Shown piece after piece: positions 24,291 to 33,211 of a stretch of 36,006 nt of DNA (positions within the stretch are counted from its first letter, which is position 1; the number at the start of each line of letters is the position of its first letter). A program made the position numbers and the translations under genes. The stretch lies in the NCBI GenBank assembly GCA_019115125.1, contig DXEG01000006.1, positions 1 through 36,006 on the forward strand. The letters are read 5' to 3'. This DNA comes from Candidatus Blautia faecipullorum. Lineage in GTDB: Bacteria; Bacillota; Clostridia; Lachnospirales; Lachnospiraceae. Under the pieces are notes generated by a model that saw only the letters and a list, made by a program, of their open reading frames with translations, made no database searches and was not told where the DNA came from.

Positions 24291-24862
24291 AAGAATTGCT
24301 TCTGATCATCGTAAGCTCTGCGATCGTAAACAATGTGGTTCTCAGTCAGTTCCTTGGTCTCTGTCCCTTCCTTGGCGTTTCCAAGAAAATTGACACAGCG
24401 GCAGGTATGGGAGGCGCGATCATTTTCGTTATCACCCTTTCCTCCTTCGTCACCAGCGTGGTTTATCAGTTTATCCTGGTACCCACTCATATGGAATATT
24501 TGCAGACCATTGTATTTATTTTGATCATAGCAGCCCTTGTACAGTTTGTGGAGATGTTCCTGAAAAAGTCGATCCCTTCACTGTATCAGGCGCTGGGAGT
24601 ATATCTTCCCCTGATCACGACCAACTGCGCCGTTCTGGGCGTGGCGCTGATCAATGTGCAGAATGATTACAACATTCTGGAGGGAACCATAAACGGATTT
24701 GCCATTGCGGTAGGATTTACCCTTTCTATCATTGTGATGGCCGGCATCCGGGAAAAGATAGAATACAATGATATTCCGGAAGCATTCAAAGGCTTTCCGT
24801 CCGTACTCCTGACGGCTGGTCTTATGGCGATTGCTTTCTGCGGATTCTCAGGTTTAATATAA
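24287..24862 (+). CDS. rnfA: Rnf complex subunit A
   Basis: A 191-residue membrane subunit, exactly the family length, beginning MKELLLIIVSSAIVNNVVLS followed by QFLGLCPFLGVSKK. The cysteine in GLCP pairs with that of RnfE in the buried iron-sulfur site. Six hydrophobic segments; TNCAVLGVALIN is a conserved signature. The start at 24287 lies inside the rnfE stop (ATGA) and fits the family N terminus. Confidence 0.97.
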   Translation: MKELLLIIVSSAIVNNVVLSQFLGLCPFLGVSKKIDTAAGMGGAIIFVITLSSFVTSVVYQFILVPTHMEYLQTIVFILIIAALVQFVEMFLKKSIPSLYQALGVYLPLITTNCAVLGVALINVQNDYNILEGTINGFAIAVGFTLSIIVMAGIREKIEYNDIPEAFKGFPSVLLTAGLMAIAFCGFSGLI

Positions 24863-24874
24863 GGAGGCGTGGAT

Positions 24875-25666
24875 ATGAATATAGAAGCAATTATCGTAGC
24901 GACTGTAGTGGTTGCGGCAGTAGGCCTCTTTATCGGTGTTTTTCTTGGCGCTGCGGGCAAAAAATTCGCAGTGGAGGTAGATGAGCGGGAAATCGCCGTC
25001 CGGGAAGCTCTTCCCGGGAATAACTGCGGCGGCTGCGGATTTCCCGGCTGCGACGGTCTGGCGGCCGCTATTGCCAAGGGCGAGGCTCCGGTAAACGGCT
25101 GTCCGGTAGGCGGAGATCCGGTAGGAAAGATCATCGCCGGGATCATGGGACAGGAAACCGTGGAGACAGTCCGTCAGACAGCATTTGTGAAATGTACGGG
25201 TACCTGTGATAAAACAAAAGAGAACTTTATTTATACCGGTACGGAGGACTGCGAGATGATGGCGTTCGTGCCGGGAGGCGGAGCTAAGGCCTGTTCCTAC
25301 GGTTGTCTTGGCTATGGAAGCTGTGTGAAGGCCTGCCCCTTTGACGCCGTACATATTGTCAGCGGGATCGCGGTGGTGGACAGGGAGGCGTGCAAGGCCT
25401 GCGGCAAATGCGTGGAAAAATGTCCCCGGCATCTTATTGAGCTGATCCCATATACGCAGTCGGTAATGGTGGGATGTAATTCTCATGATAAAGGAAAGGC
25501 TGTGACGTCTTCCTGCGACACGGGCTGCATCGGATGTAAAAAATGCGAGAAAGCCTGTCCGAACGGCGCGGTTACCGTAGATAATTTCTGCGCCCACATT
25601 GACTATGAGAAGTGTACCAACTGCGGAGCATGTAAAGAAGCCTGCCCGCGGAATGTTATCCTGTGA
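24875..25666 (+). CDS. rnfB: Rnf complex subunit B
   Basis: A 263-residue electron-entry subunit that accepts electrons from reduced ferredoxin. An N-terminal membrane helix (about 4-26) is followed by the Fe-S domain CGGCGFPGC near 51-59. Then come four ferredoxin-type motifs: CSYGCLGYGSCVKACP, CKACGKCVEKCP, CIGCKKCEKACP and CTNCGACKEACP. I set the start at ATG 24875, because AAGGAGG at 24861-24867 gives 7-base spacing; the in-frame GTG at 24869 is only one base from it. Last gene of the rnf set; a long hairpin follows. Confidence 0.96.
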   Translation: MNIEAIIVATVVVAAVGLFIGVFLGAAGKKFAVEVDEREIAVREALPGNNCGGCGFPGCDGLAAAIAKGEAPVNGCPVGGDPVGKIIAGIMGQETVETVRQTAFVKCTGTCDKTKENFIYTGTEDCEMMAFVPGGGAKACSYGCLGYGSCVKACPFDAVHIVSGIAVVDREACKACGKCVEKCPRHLIELIPYTQSVMVGCNSHDKGKAVTSSCDTGCIGCKKCEKACPNGAVTVDNFCAHIDYEKCTNCGACKEACPRNVIL

Positions 25667-25728
25667 TCCAGAACGAAAAATGGCGTCAGGACCAATAGTT
25701 GTTTTGATTCTGGCAGCATATATCATCC

Positions 25729-25768
25729 GGCCCCGGAACAGAGATTCTGTATCCGGGGCCTCTTATTG
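25729..25768 (+). terminator. Terminator after rnfB
   Basis: A 9-base-pair GC-rich stem (25729-25737 with 25752-25760) enclosing a second inverted repeat (ACAGA/TCTGT), followed by TCTTATTGTTT. It closes the rnf operon before ruvA. Confidence 0.8.
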
Positions 25769-25837
25769 TTTGCGTTTTCATGCCGCATATGTTATTATGT
25801 ATTGGCGAAAGACAGATGAACAGGAGTTTTAGCGTTT

Positions 25838-26443
25838 ATGATTGCATTCATACAGGGACGGGTAGTTGAGTCGTCGGAGACCTCAGTGATTCTGGAGGCC
25901 GGAGGCATTGGCTATGAAATTTTTATGACAGGATCTGCCATCGAAAAGGCGGTCCGTGAGAATTCGGAGATCAGGATCCACACATATTTTCATGTGCGGG
26001 AAGACGCCATGCAGTTGTATGGCTTTCTGACCAGAGACGACCTGCAGATGTTTAAACTGCTGCTGGGAGTGAATGGGATCGGTCCCAAGGCGGCGCTTGG
26101 GGTACTGGCGGGCCTTACGGCGGACGAGCTCCGCTTCGCGGTTCTCTCAGACGACAGCAGGACCATTTCCCGGGCGCCTGGAATCGGCAAAAAAACAGCG
26201 CAGAAGCTCATATTGGAATTAAAGGATAAACTGAGCCTTGAGGACGCTTTTGATAAAAAACTGGCCCATGTGCAGGAGGAGACCGTTCAGGCAAATAATA
26301 TGGATGGAAGCAGGGAAGCAGTGGAGGCGCTGGTCGCCCTTGGCTACAGCAGTACGGAATCTCTGCGGGCGGTCCGCAGTGTAACCGGCGTTGAGCCGGA
26401 TGATGTAGAAGGGCTTCTGAAGGCGGCCCTCAAAAATCTATAG
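25838..26443 (+). CDS. ruvA: Holliday junction branch migration protein RuvA
   Basis: A 201-residue protein that binds four-way DNA junctions and loads RuvB. The N-terminal OB fold begins MIAFIQGRV. Two helix-hairpin-helix motifs are seen: [19 protein letters not shown] near 71-89 and [19 protein letters not shown] near 108-126. The acidic linker and C-terminal RuvB-binding domain ([16 protein letters not shown]) complete it. CAGGAG stands before the ATG. It is followed by ruvB after 8 bases. Confidence 0.97.
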   Translation: MIAFIQGRVVESSETSVILEAGGIGYEIFMTGSAIEKAVRENSEIRIHTYFHVREDAMQLYGFLTRDDLQMFKLLLGVNGIGPKAALGVLAGLTADELRFAVLSDDSRTISRAPGIGKKTAQKLILELKDKLSLEDAFDKKLAHVQEETVQANNMDGSREAVEALVALGYSSTESLRAVRSVTGVEPDDVEGLLKAALKNL

Positions 26444-26451
26444 GAGCAAAA

Positions 26452-27450
26452 ATGGAGAAGAGAATGATCACCACCGATGTGACAGAGGAAGATTTTCCTT
26501 TAGAGGGAAGCTTGCGGCCGCAGACTCTGGACGAATATATCGGTCAGGAAAAAACAAAAAATACTCTGAAAATATACATAGAGGCGGCAAAACAAAGGCA
26601 TGAGGCGCTGGATCATGTTCTGTTTTACGGGCCTCCCGGACTTGGAAAAACAACTCTGTCCTCCATCATCGCCAATGAGATGGGAGTGCACATGAAGGTC
26701 ACATCCGGGCCGGCCATTGAAAAGCCGGGGGAAATGGCGGCGATCCTGAATAATCTTCAGGAGGGAGACGTTCTTTTTGTAGATGAGATCCACCGTCTGA
26801 ACCGTCAGGTGGAGGAGGTGCTTTATCCGGCCATGGAGGATTTTGCCATTGATATCATGATCGGCAAAGGCGCATCTGCCCGGTCCATCCGGCTGGATCT
26901 TCCCAAATTTACTCTGGTGGGGGCTACGACAAGGGCGGGGCTTCTTTCGGCCCCTCTCCGGGACAGGTTCGGCGTAACCCATCACCTGGAATTTTATAAC
27001 CAGAAGGAGCTGAAAACCATTATACTCCGTTCGGCAAAGCTTCTCGACGTGGAGATCGATCTCCGGGGAGCGGAAGAGATCGCCAAGCGTTCCAGAGGGA
27101 CGCCGCGTCTTGCGAACAGACTTCTGAAACGCGTCAGAGATTTTGCGCAGGTCAAATACGACGGTAAGATTACATATGAAGTGGCGGTGTTTGCGCTGGA
27201 TCTTCTGGAGGTGGATCAGTATGGCCTTGACAAAACGGACCGCAGGATCCTCAAAACCCTGATCGTAAACTTCCAGGGTGGCCCTGTGGGAGTGGAAACA
27301 CTGGCGGCGGCCATTGGCGAGGACGCGGGAACACTGGAAGAGGTTTATGAGCCGTATCTTCTCCAGAACGGTTTCCTGAACCGCACGCCCAGAGGGCGAA
27401 CAGCGTCCCCCCTCGCGTACAGTCATCTGGGCTATGAGAAGAATTCGTAA
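26452..27450 (+). CDS. ruvB: Holliday junction DNA helicase RuvB
   Basis: A 332-residue AAA+ motor that drives branch migration with RuvA. Walker [10 protein letters not shown] is near 61-69, Walker [12 protein letters not shown] near 106-116, the sensor [18 protein letters not shown] near 156-173, and the arginine-rich C-terminal winged helix with NRTPRGR. The ribosome site is TAGGAGCAAAA, overlapping the ruvA stop. The stop codon at 27448-27450 lies within a 12-base direct repeat that flanks the next element, so the gene end is intact by a narrow margin. Confidence 0.97.
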   Translation: MEKRMITTDVTEEDFPLEGSLRPQTLDEYIGQEKTKNTLKIYIEAAKQRHEALDHVLFYGPPGLGKTTLSSIIANEMGVHMKVTSGPAIEKPGEMAAILNNLQEGDVLFVDEIHRLNRQVEEVLYPAMEDFAIDIMIGKGASARSIRLDLPKFTLVGATTRAGLLSAPLRDRFGVTHHLEFYNQKELKTIILRSAKLLDVEIDLRGAEEIAKRSRGTPRLANRLLKRVRDFAQVKYDGKITYEVAVFALDLLEVDQYGLDKTDRRILKTLIVNFQGGPVGVETLAAAIGEDAGTLEEVYEPYLLQNGFLNRTPRGRTASPLAYSHLGYEKNS

Positions 27451-27591
27451 CTATTCGGCCAGGACTGCGCATTTACTGCGCAGTCCGTGAGAAAATGATA
27501 CGAGAGTGCAAAAATCCCATCGCCGAAGGCGATTTTAGATGGATTTTTGCAGTAACAGTTCAGCTAGCTGAACTGTTACAAGAATTCGTAA
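27439..27591. mobile_element. Small palindrome-rich insertion flanked by 12-base direct repeats
   Basis: AAGAATTCGTAA occurs at 27439-27450 and again at 27580-27591. Between them are 129 bases holding three inverted repeats. The first is GGACTGCGCA/TGCGCAGTCC (27462-27471 with 27477-27486). The second is an 11-base-pair stem (27507-27517 with 27541-27551) enclosing ATCGCC-GAA-GGCGAT. The third is a perfect 28-base palindrome at 27552-27579 that ends exactly at the second direct repeat. Read another way, the element is 133 bases with GTAAC/GTTAC ends and an 8-base target duplication. No protein is encoded. This looks like a MITE- or REP-like element; origin is inference. Confidence 0.65.
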
Positions 27592-27621
27592 AAAATTCTA
27601 TACTTTTCTGCAAAATTCGAT

Positions 27622-27627
27622 TATAAT
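27622..27627 (+). promoter_or_regulatory. -10 box before zapA
   Basis: A perfect TATAAT with A/T-rich surroundings, 40 bases before the zapA start. No good -35 is found at 16-18 bases, so it is only a probable promoter. An AGGAGG ribosome site follows at 27656-27661. Confidence 0.5.
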
Positions 27628-27667
27628 AGAGTCGATACGAGGATATATAAAACACAGGAGGCTATAT

Positions 27668-28075
27668 ATGGCAGTCAAGAATACAGCACAGGTAGTGATC
27701 GGAGGGAAGATCATCACTTTGGGAGGCTATGAGTCTGAGGAATATTTTCAGAAAGTGGCGTCCTATATCAACAATAAAATTGCAGAGCTAAGTGAAATGC
27801 CCGGGTATTCCAGGCAGCCTATGGAGACAAAGCACACGCTTCTCAGCCTGAATATTACAGACGATTATTTTAAAGCCAAGAAACAGGCGGAGATCTTCGA
27901 GCAGGATCTTCAGCAGAAGGATCAGGAAATGTACGAGCTGAAGCATGAGCTGATCGCCCTGCGCATGAAGATCGAAGAAACGGAACAGAAGCAGCAGGAG
28001 GCTGTTCAGCAGCGCGCTGTTCTGGAAGGAAAGGTAAAAGAACTGGAACAGGAGATTGAATCACTGTTAAAATAA
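27668..28075 (+). CDS. zapA: Cell division protein ZapA
   Basis: A 135-residue FtsZ-associated protein that bundles FtsZ filaments at the division ring. The N-terminal globular part contains VVIGGKIITLGGYESEEY and YINNKIAEL, the ZapA signature. From about residue 75 to the end the chain is a long coiled coil (EIFEQDLQQKDQEMYELKHEL and on). This two-part layout and length fit the Firmicutes form. It precedes a U32 peptidase, a common pairing in related genomes. Confidence 0.93.
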   Translation: MAVKNTAQVVIGGKIITLGGYESEEYFQKVASYINNKIAELSEMPGYSRQPMETKHTLLSLNITDDYFKAKKQAEIFEQDLQQKDQEMYELKHELIALRMKIEETEQKQQEAVQQRAVLEGKVKELEQEIESLLK

Positions 28076-28081
28076 ATCGGG

Positions 28082-28111
28082 AAGGGGGATTGCTTCGGTA
28101 GTCCCCTTTCT
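28082..28111 (+). terminator. Weak hairpin between zapA and the U32 gene
   Basis: AAGGGG (28083-28086 core) can pair with CCCCTTT around a short inner TGC-TTCG-GTA stem, followed by CTCTG rather than a T-run. It may attenuate but is unlikely to stop transcription fully. Confidence 0.4.
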
Positions 28112-28136
28112 CTGTTTCGGAAATAAGAGAGGGAAT

Positions 28137-30317
28137 ATGAAAACGATCAAAAAAACAGAACTTCTGGCTCCGGCGGGCTCTTACGAAGCGTTTGAGGCGG
28201 CTCTGGGAGCCGGAGCCGACGCCGTATATGTGGGCGGCCCTGATTTCGGGGCCAGGGCCTACGCGAAAAATTTTACCGGGGAAGAGCTGCTGAGGGCCAT
28301 AAGAACGGCTCATATCCACGGCAGAAAGCTGTATCTGACAGTAAATACCCTTCTGAAGAACAAGGAGCTGACAGAACGGCTGTATGACGCGCTCCTTCCA
28401 TGCTACGAAGAAGGGCTGGACGCGGTGATCGTTCAGGACTTTGGAGTTCTCCGCTTTATCCGCCGGACGTTTCCGGATCTTCACATCCATGCGAGCACCC
28501 AGATGGCTGTAACCGGGGCGGAAGGAATGAAATTTCTTGAAGAGCTGGGAGTAACCCGCGTGGTAACCGCCCGGGAGCTGAGCCTTGGGGAAATTTCAGC
28601 TATGCGCCGGGCCAGTTCCCTGGAAATAGAATCGTTTGTTCACGGAGCTCTCTGCTACAGCGTTTCAGGTCAGTGCCTGATGAGCAGTATTCTGGGCGGA
28701 AGAAGCGGAAACAGAGGAAGATGCGCCCAGCCGTGCCGCCTTCCCTATCAGGTAAAGGATGACAGAGGACGTACCGTAACCAGAGAAAAGGATCTTTGTC
28801 CGCTGAGCCTCAAGGACATCTGCACCCTGGATATTTTGCCGGATATCGTGGACGCCGGTGTTTTTTCTCTGAAAATAGAGGGCAGGATGAAGCAGCCGGA
28901 ATATACGGCGGGAGTTACCGGCATGTATCGAAAATATCTGGATATACTGGAAAATAACAGAGAAGAATATCATGTGGCGGAGGAGGACCGTCAGAAGCTT
29001 CTTGATATCTTCAGCAGAGGCGGTTCCTGCGCAGGATATTACCGTCAGCATAACGGCCCTTCCATGATGGCCTTCTCCAATGAGAAAAAAACAGGAAATG
29101 TCTCTGTCGAGTTAAAAAAAAGAAAAGAAAAAGTTTATGGTAATTTAATTCTTTTTCCGGAAAGTCCTGCTATACTGGAATTAACGTCTCCGGCCCGGAT
29201 ATCCGTCTCCCTGGGGGAAGTACAGTACGCCGCGGGACAGCCCATGGAGGAAGCGCGCATCCGCCGTCAGATGGAAAAGCTTGGAACCACGGAGTTCGTG
29301 TGGGGGAAACTGGATATTCAGATGGGAGACCGCGTTTTCGTTCCGGTGAAAACCCTGAACGAGCTGCGAAGAACGGCATTTTCCCTGTTGGAAAAGGAGC
29401 TTCTGGATCCCTGGAAGAGATCACAGGGTATACCTCCCAGGTATGAACCGCAGGAGACGGACACAGCCTGGAAGCAGCCCGGGGATTCCGGAAAAATAAA
29501 ATTTTACGCGTCCTGCGAGACAGAGGAGCAGGCATCGGCCCTGTGCGGCAATCCTTTTCTTACAGGACTATACCTTCCCTTTCATGTGATGAAAGTCTGT
29601 ATGGAAAAGGGAATCCAGAGAGAAAAAGAGCTGTATCTGGCCATGCCTCACGTCGCCAGAGGACAGGCGCCGGAAGAATACCTGCGTCTGGCCGGGCAGT
29701 GGCTTTCTGAGGGGATGAAGGGATTTCTTGTAAGAAATCTTGAATCCTACGGAATCCTTCGCGCCCGGGGATATCAGGATAAATGCGTGGCCGACGCTTC
29801 CCTGTACATCTGGAATAACGAAGCGGCGGCTTTCTGGAAAGAGGAACATATCCTTCGCGCGACCATGCCGCTGGAATTAAATGAAAAAGAATTAAAGCAT
29901 CTGAACCGCCGCGGAAGCGAGCTTTTGATCTACGGATACCTTCCGCTGATGTATTCCGCCCAGTGCGTGCGCAAAAATCTTCTCCGCTGCGACGGCAGGG
30001 AAAGCTTTATGATCCTGAAGGACCGGTACGGCAAGGGATTTTCCTCCGTATGCGTCTGTGATCCCTGGAAAACGGGAAATACAGGACCCGGCAGGGCCTG
30101 TTATAATATTCTTTATAACAGCCTTCCCTACGGCCTTCTGAAAGAAAGCCGCCAGGCGAAAAAACTGGGCGTTTCCGCTTTCCGGCTTTCTTTTACCACA
30201 GAGACGGGGGAAGAGGCCAGGAAGATTTTTGATAATTTTTCGGAAGCGTATTTTTTTGACCGGGAGACCTCCGGTATGGAGCTTACGAAAGGACATTTTA
30301 AAAGAGGAGCCGAATAA
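28137..30317 (+). CDS. U32-family peptidase (RlhA-like)
   Basis: A 726-residue protein. The N half is the U32 domain: ELLAPAGSYEAFEAALGAGADAVYVGG at about 8-34, HASTQMAVTG near 118-126, and four cysteines C173, C180, C196 and C200 in LCYSVSGQC and RGRCAQPC, the likely [4Fe-4S] ligands. The C half contains a DUF3656-type insertion and a second TIM-barrel-like part. E. coli RlhA, with this domain order, is needed for hydroxylation of a 23S rRNA cytidine; other U32 proteins act on tRNA or collagen, so the exact target is inferred. It is followed by a SEDS gene 5 bases later. Confidence 0.85.
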   Translation: MKTIKKTELLAPAGSYEAFEAALGAGADAVYVGGPDFGARAYAKNFTGEELLRAIRTAHIHGRKLYLTVNTLLKNKELTERLYDALLPCYEEGLDAVIVQDFGVLRFIRRTFPDLHIHASTQMAVTGAEGMKFLEELGVTRVVTARELSLGEISAMRRASSLEIESFVHGALCYSVSGQCLMSSILGGRSGNRGRCAQPCRLPYQVKDDRGRTVTREKDLCPLSLKDICTLDILPDIVDAGVFSLKIEGRMKQPEYTAGVTGMYRKYLDILENNREEYHVAEEDRQKLLDIFSRGGSCAGYYRQHNGPSMMAFSNEKKTGNVSVELKKRKEKVYGNLILFPESPAILELTSPARISVSLGEVQYAAGQPMEEARIRRQMEKLGTTEFVWGKLDIQMGDRVFVPVKTLNELRRTAFSLLEKELLDPWKRSQGIPPRYEPQETDTAWKQPGDSGKIKFYASCETEEQASALCGNPFLTGLYLPFHVMKVCMEKGIQREKELYLAMPHVARGQAPEEYLRLAGQWLSEGMKGFLVRNLESYGILRARGYQDKCVADASLYIWNNEAAAFWKEEHILRATMPLELNEKELKHLNRRGSELLIYGYLPLMYSAQCVRKNLLRCDGRESFMILKDRYGKGFSSVCVCDPWKTGNTGPGRACYNILYNSLPYGLLKESRQAKKLGVSAFRLSFTTETGEEARKIFDNFSEAYFFDRETSGMELTKGHFKRGAE

Positions 30318-30322
30318 GGCAT

Positions 30323-31693
30323 ATGATTAATGTAATTGTAGAGTTATCAAAATATATTATTCTGACGCTGATGATCGTTTACACCTTCCATTGCTTTTAT
30401 ACCGTACGGCAGCAGGATGAGGAGGAGCGCAACGAGCTGCTGAGACAGCAGCTTATTCTGATCTTTTTTATGGATTTCACGGCGTTTCTTGTAATATACC
30501 TGAAAACCTTTGATTTTCAGGTGATCCTGTTCTATGTGGAAATGCTCGTGTTTTTCGCGGCAGTACAGATCCTTTACCGGATTTTTTACAAAAAGGCGTC
30601 GCTGCTTCTTCTGAACAATATGTGTATGCTTCTGAGCGTGGGATTTATCATGCTCTGCAGGCTGGATATCGCCACAGCTACCCGGCAGCTTCTGATCGCC
30701 GCCGGGGCCAGCGGAATTGCTCTGGTCATTCCGGTGATCATCCGTAAAATGAAGTTCCTGCGCCGGATGACCTGGGTTTACGCTGGGATCGGCGTGGTGC
30801 TCCTGGCGGCGGTATTTCTTCTGGCGCAGACGAGCTATGGAGCCAAGCTCTCCCTTATGGGGATCCAGCCCTCGGAGGCTATCAAGATCACCTTTGTGTT
30901 TTTTATGGCTGCCCTGCTTTCCAGAGACACCAGTTTTCCGGCTGTGGTCAAGGCCACTGTCGTGGCGGCTCTTCATGTGGGCATTCTTGTTCTTTCCAGA
31001 GACCTGGGAAGCGCGGTGATATTTTTTGCTGCCTATCTGATCATGGTCTATGTATCCACAAAAAATCTGGGATATCTGGGACTTGGACTGGCAGGCGGAT
31101 GCGCCGCCTCCGTGGTGGCCTATTATCTTTTCGGTCATGTGCGCCAGAGAGTCAGCGCCTGGAGAGATCCTATGGCCGTATACCAGAATGAGGGATATCA
31201 GATCGTGCAGTCTCTTTTTGCCATCGGAACAGGAGGATGGTTCGGGATGGGGCTGTGTCAGGGCTCTCCGGAGTCCATTCCGGTAGTAAAGAATGATTTT
31301 ATTTTCAGCGCCATATGCGAGGAGCTGGGGGGCATTTTCGCTGTCTGCCTGATTCTCGTATGTATGAGCTTCTTCCTTATGATCGTGAATATTGCTCTCA
31401 GGATCAAGAATCCGTTTTATAAGCTGATCGCCCTGGGACTTGGCGCGGAATATGCCATTCAGGTATTTCTGACGATCGGAGGGGCAACAAAATTTATTCC
31501 CATGACAGGCGTCACCCTTCCGCTTGTCAGCTATGGAGGCAGCTCTGTGATGAGTACGATCCTGATGCTGGCGATCATTCAGGGACTGTATATTTTAAGA
31601 GAAGACGAGGACGAGGAATTTGAGAGACGAAGAAAAGAGGCTGCGCAGAGAATCAGAGCGAGAGAGGAAGCGCGCAGGACAGGACAAATATAA
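30323..31693 (+). CDS. SEDS-family peptidoglycan glycosyltransferase (FtsW/RodA/SpoVE)
   Basis: A 456-residue membrane protein with about ten hydrophobic helices. SEDS signatures are complete: LSRDLGSAVIFFAAYLIMVY in the middle, QSLFAIGTGGWFGMGL, FIFSAICEELGG, and the C-terminal FIPMTGVTLPLVSYGGSS. SEDS proteins polymerise lipid II into glycan strands with a class B penicillin-binding protein, and such a gene follows directly. The N terminus is longer than in RodA, with an extra two to three helices (residues 1-130). FtsW, RodA and SpoVE cannot be separated on sequence alone; the pairing suggests an elongation or sporulation role. The last 74 bases overlap the next gene. Confidence 0.9.
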   Translation: MINVIVELSKYIILTLMIVYTFHCFYTVRQQDEEERNELLRQQLILIFFMDFTAFLVIYLKTFDFQVILFYVEMLVFFAAVQILYRIFYKKASLLLLNNMCMLLSVGFIMLCRLDIATATRQLLIAAGASGIALVIPVIIRKMKFLRRMTWVYAGIGVVLLAAVFLLAQTSYGAKLSLMGIQPSEAIKITFVFFMAALLSRDTSFPAVVKATVVAALHVGILVLSRDLGSAVIFFAAYLIMVYVSTKNLGYLGLGLAGGCAASVVAYYLFGHVRQRVSAWRDPMAVYQNEGYQIVQSLFAIGTGGWFGMGLCQGSPESIPVVKNDFIFSAICEELGGIFAVCLILVCMSFFLMIVNIALRIKNPFYKLIALGLGAEYAIQVFLTIGGATKFIPMTGVTLPLVSYGGSSVMSTILMLAIIQGLYILREDEDEEFERRRKEAAQRIRAREEARRTGQI

Positions 31694-33098
31694 AAAGCGG
31701 CGGTCCAGAAACAGAGAATACAGCTTTGTTTCCGCCTTTTTTGTGTGTATCTTCGCGGGACTGATCGCTTACCTCATTTATTTTAACGCGGTGAGGAGCG
31801 AGACCTTTATCAACAGTCCCTACAACACACGGCAGGATACTTTTTCAGACCGGGTGGTGAGAGGGGAGATCCTTTCCTCTGACGGAGAGGTGCTTGCCAG
31901 AACGGACGTTTATGACGATGGCTCCGAGGAAAGAGTGTACCCATATTCAAACATCTTTTCCCATGTGATCGGGTATGATACCCATGGAAAAAGCGGACTG
32001 GAGTCGGAGGCCAATTTCCAGCTTCTGACCTCTCACGAGTTTTTCCTGAATCAGATGAAAAATGAATTTTTCGGCGATAAAAATATGGGCGACACGGTGG
32101 TTTCCACCCTGCGGGCGGATCTTCAGACCACCGCGTACAACGCCCTGGGGGACAGAAGAGGAGCGGTAGTGGCTATGGAGCCTTCTACAGGCAAAATACT
32201 TGCCATGGTGAGCAAGCCGGATTTTGACCCGAATACCCTTTCCGAGAACTGGGACTGGCTGGTCAGCGACGAGACGAACAGCAGCCTTCTGAACCGTGCC
32301 ACTATGGGTCAGTATCCTCCCGGCTCCACCTTTAAGATCGTGATGGCGCTGGATTACTACCGCAAAAACGGAAGCTTTGACGGTTACTCCTATCTTTGCG
32401 AGGGAAGCGTTACCATGGAGGAGCATACCATCCAGTGTTACGGCGGAGCGGTTCACGGACAGGAGGATTTTTACACGGCCTTCGCCAATTCCTGCAACTG
32501 TGCTTTTGCGGAAATGGGTACAAAGCTGGGAGGGGCTTCTATTTTGGAAACAAGCGAGGATCTCCTGTTTAATAAAGAACTTCCCCTGGATTCCTACCGG
32601 AAAAGTTCTTTTACTCTGAATAAAAAATCAGGGACTCCTCTGACGATGCAGACTTCCATCGGACAGGGCAATACCCTGGCGTCGCCCATGCATATGGCTC
32701 TGATCACAAGCGCCATCGCCAATGGAGGCGTACTGATGAAACCGTATCTGATCGACCAGGTAGTGAACAGCACCGGAGATCTGGTCAGCACCACCGAGCC
32801 GGAGTCGTATAAGCGTCTGATGAGCAATAATGAAGCCACTCTTCTCGGAGAGCTGATGAAGGGCGTTGTGGAGCGGGGAACCGCTGCGGCGCTTTCCGGG
32901 CAGGGATATACGGCAGCGGGAAAGACCGGATCCGCCGAATACGACGAGTACGGATCGAGTCACGCCTGGTTTGTGGGTTATTCCAATGTGGACGATCCTG
33001 ACCTGGTGGTAGCAGTCATTGTAGAAGACGGAGGAACCGGAAGCGAGACGGCGGTGCCTATTGCCGGGCAGCTTTTTAATACTTATTATTACAATTAA
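31620..33098 (+). CDS. Class B penicillin-binding protein (transpeptidase)
   Basis: A 492-residue transpeptidase that cross-links peptidoglycan. A basic cytoplasmic tail (residues 1-33) and one membrane helix (about 36-57) precede the dimerisation domain. The penicillin-binding triad is S236-T-F-K239 in YPPGSTFK, S291-C-N293, and K435-T-G437 in AAGKTGSAE. No ATG is available before the membrane helix; a TTG at 31620 with GAGG nine bases before it is the best start, which places the first 74 bases inside the SEDS gene. The PbpA/PBP2-like class B form and the direct SEDS neighbour argue that they work as a glycosyltransferase-transpeptidase pair. Confidence 0.9.
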   Translation: MRDEEKRLRRESERERKRAGQDKYKKRRSRNREYSFVSAFFVCIFAGLIAYLIYFNAVRSETFINSPYNTRQDTFSDRVVRGEILSSDGEVLARTDVYDDGSEERVYPYSNIFSHVIGYDTHGKSGLESEANFQLLTSHEFFLNQMKNEFFGDKNMGDTVVSTLRADLQTTAYNALGDRRGAVVAMEPSTGKILAMVSKPDFDPNTLSENWDWLVSDETNSSLLNRATMGQYPPGSTFKIVMALDYYRKNGSFDGYSYLCEGSVTMEEHTIQCYGGAVHGQEDFYTAFANSCNCAFAEMGTKLGGASILETSEDLLFNKELPLDSYRKSSFTLNKKSGTPLTMQTSIGQGNTLASPMHMALITSAIANGGVLMKPYLIDQVVNSTGDLVSTTEPESYKRLMSNNEATLLGELMKGVVERGTAAALSGQGYTAAGKTGSAEYDEYGSSHAWFVGYSNVDDPDLVVAVIVEDGGTGSETAVPIAGQLFNTYYYN

Positions 33099-33134
33099 AT
33101 GTCAGTCGGACGGTCATCACAGGTGAACTAATGG

Positions 33135-33163
33135 TTGCCAGTTCGGATAAAAAGAGTTATACT
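33135..33163 (+). promoter_or_regulatory. Promoter of the NUDIX gene
   Basis: TTGCCA at 33135-33140 and TATACT at 33158-33163 with a 17-base spacer. Transcription would start near 33170, after the upstream in-frame ATG at 33131, so that ATG cannot be used from this promoter. Confidence 0.75.
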
Positions 33164-33211
33164 GTATACAGTTTTAGAAGATTCACACGCATTACAGGAG
33201 GAACTTGCATT

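Noticed and set aside
27462..27486. First hairpin after ruvB as a terminator
   Set aside because: It lacks a T-run (followed by GTGAG) and lies inside the direct-repeat-flanked element, so it is better explained as part of that element.
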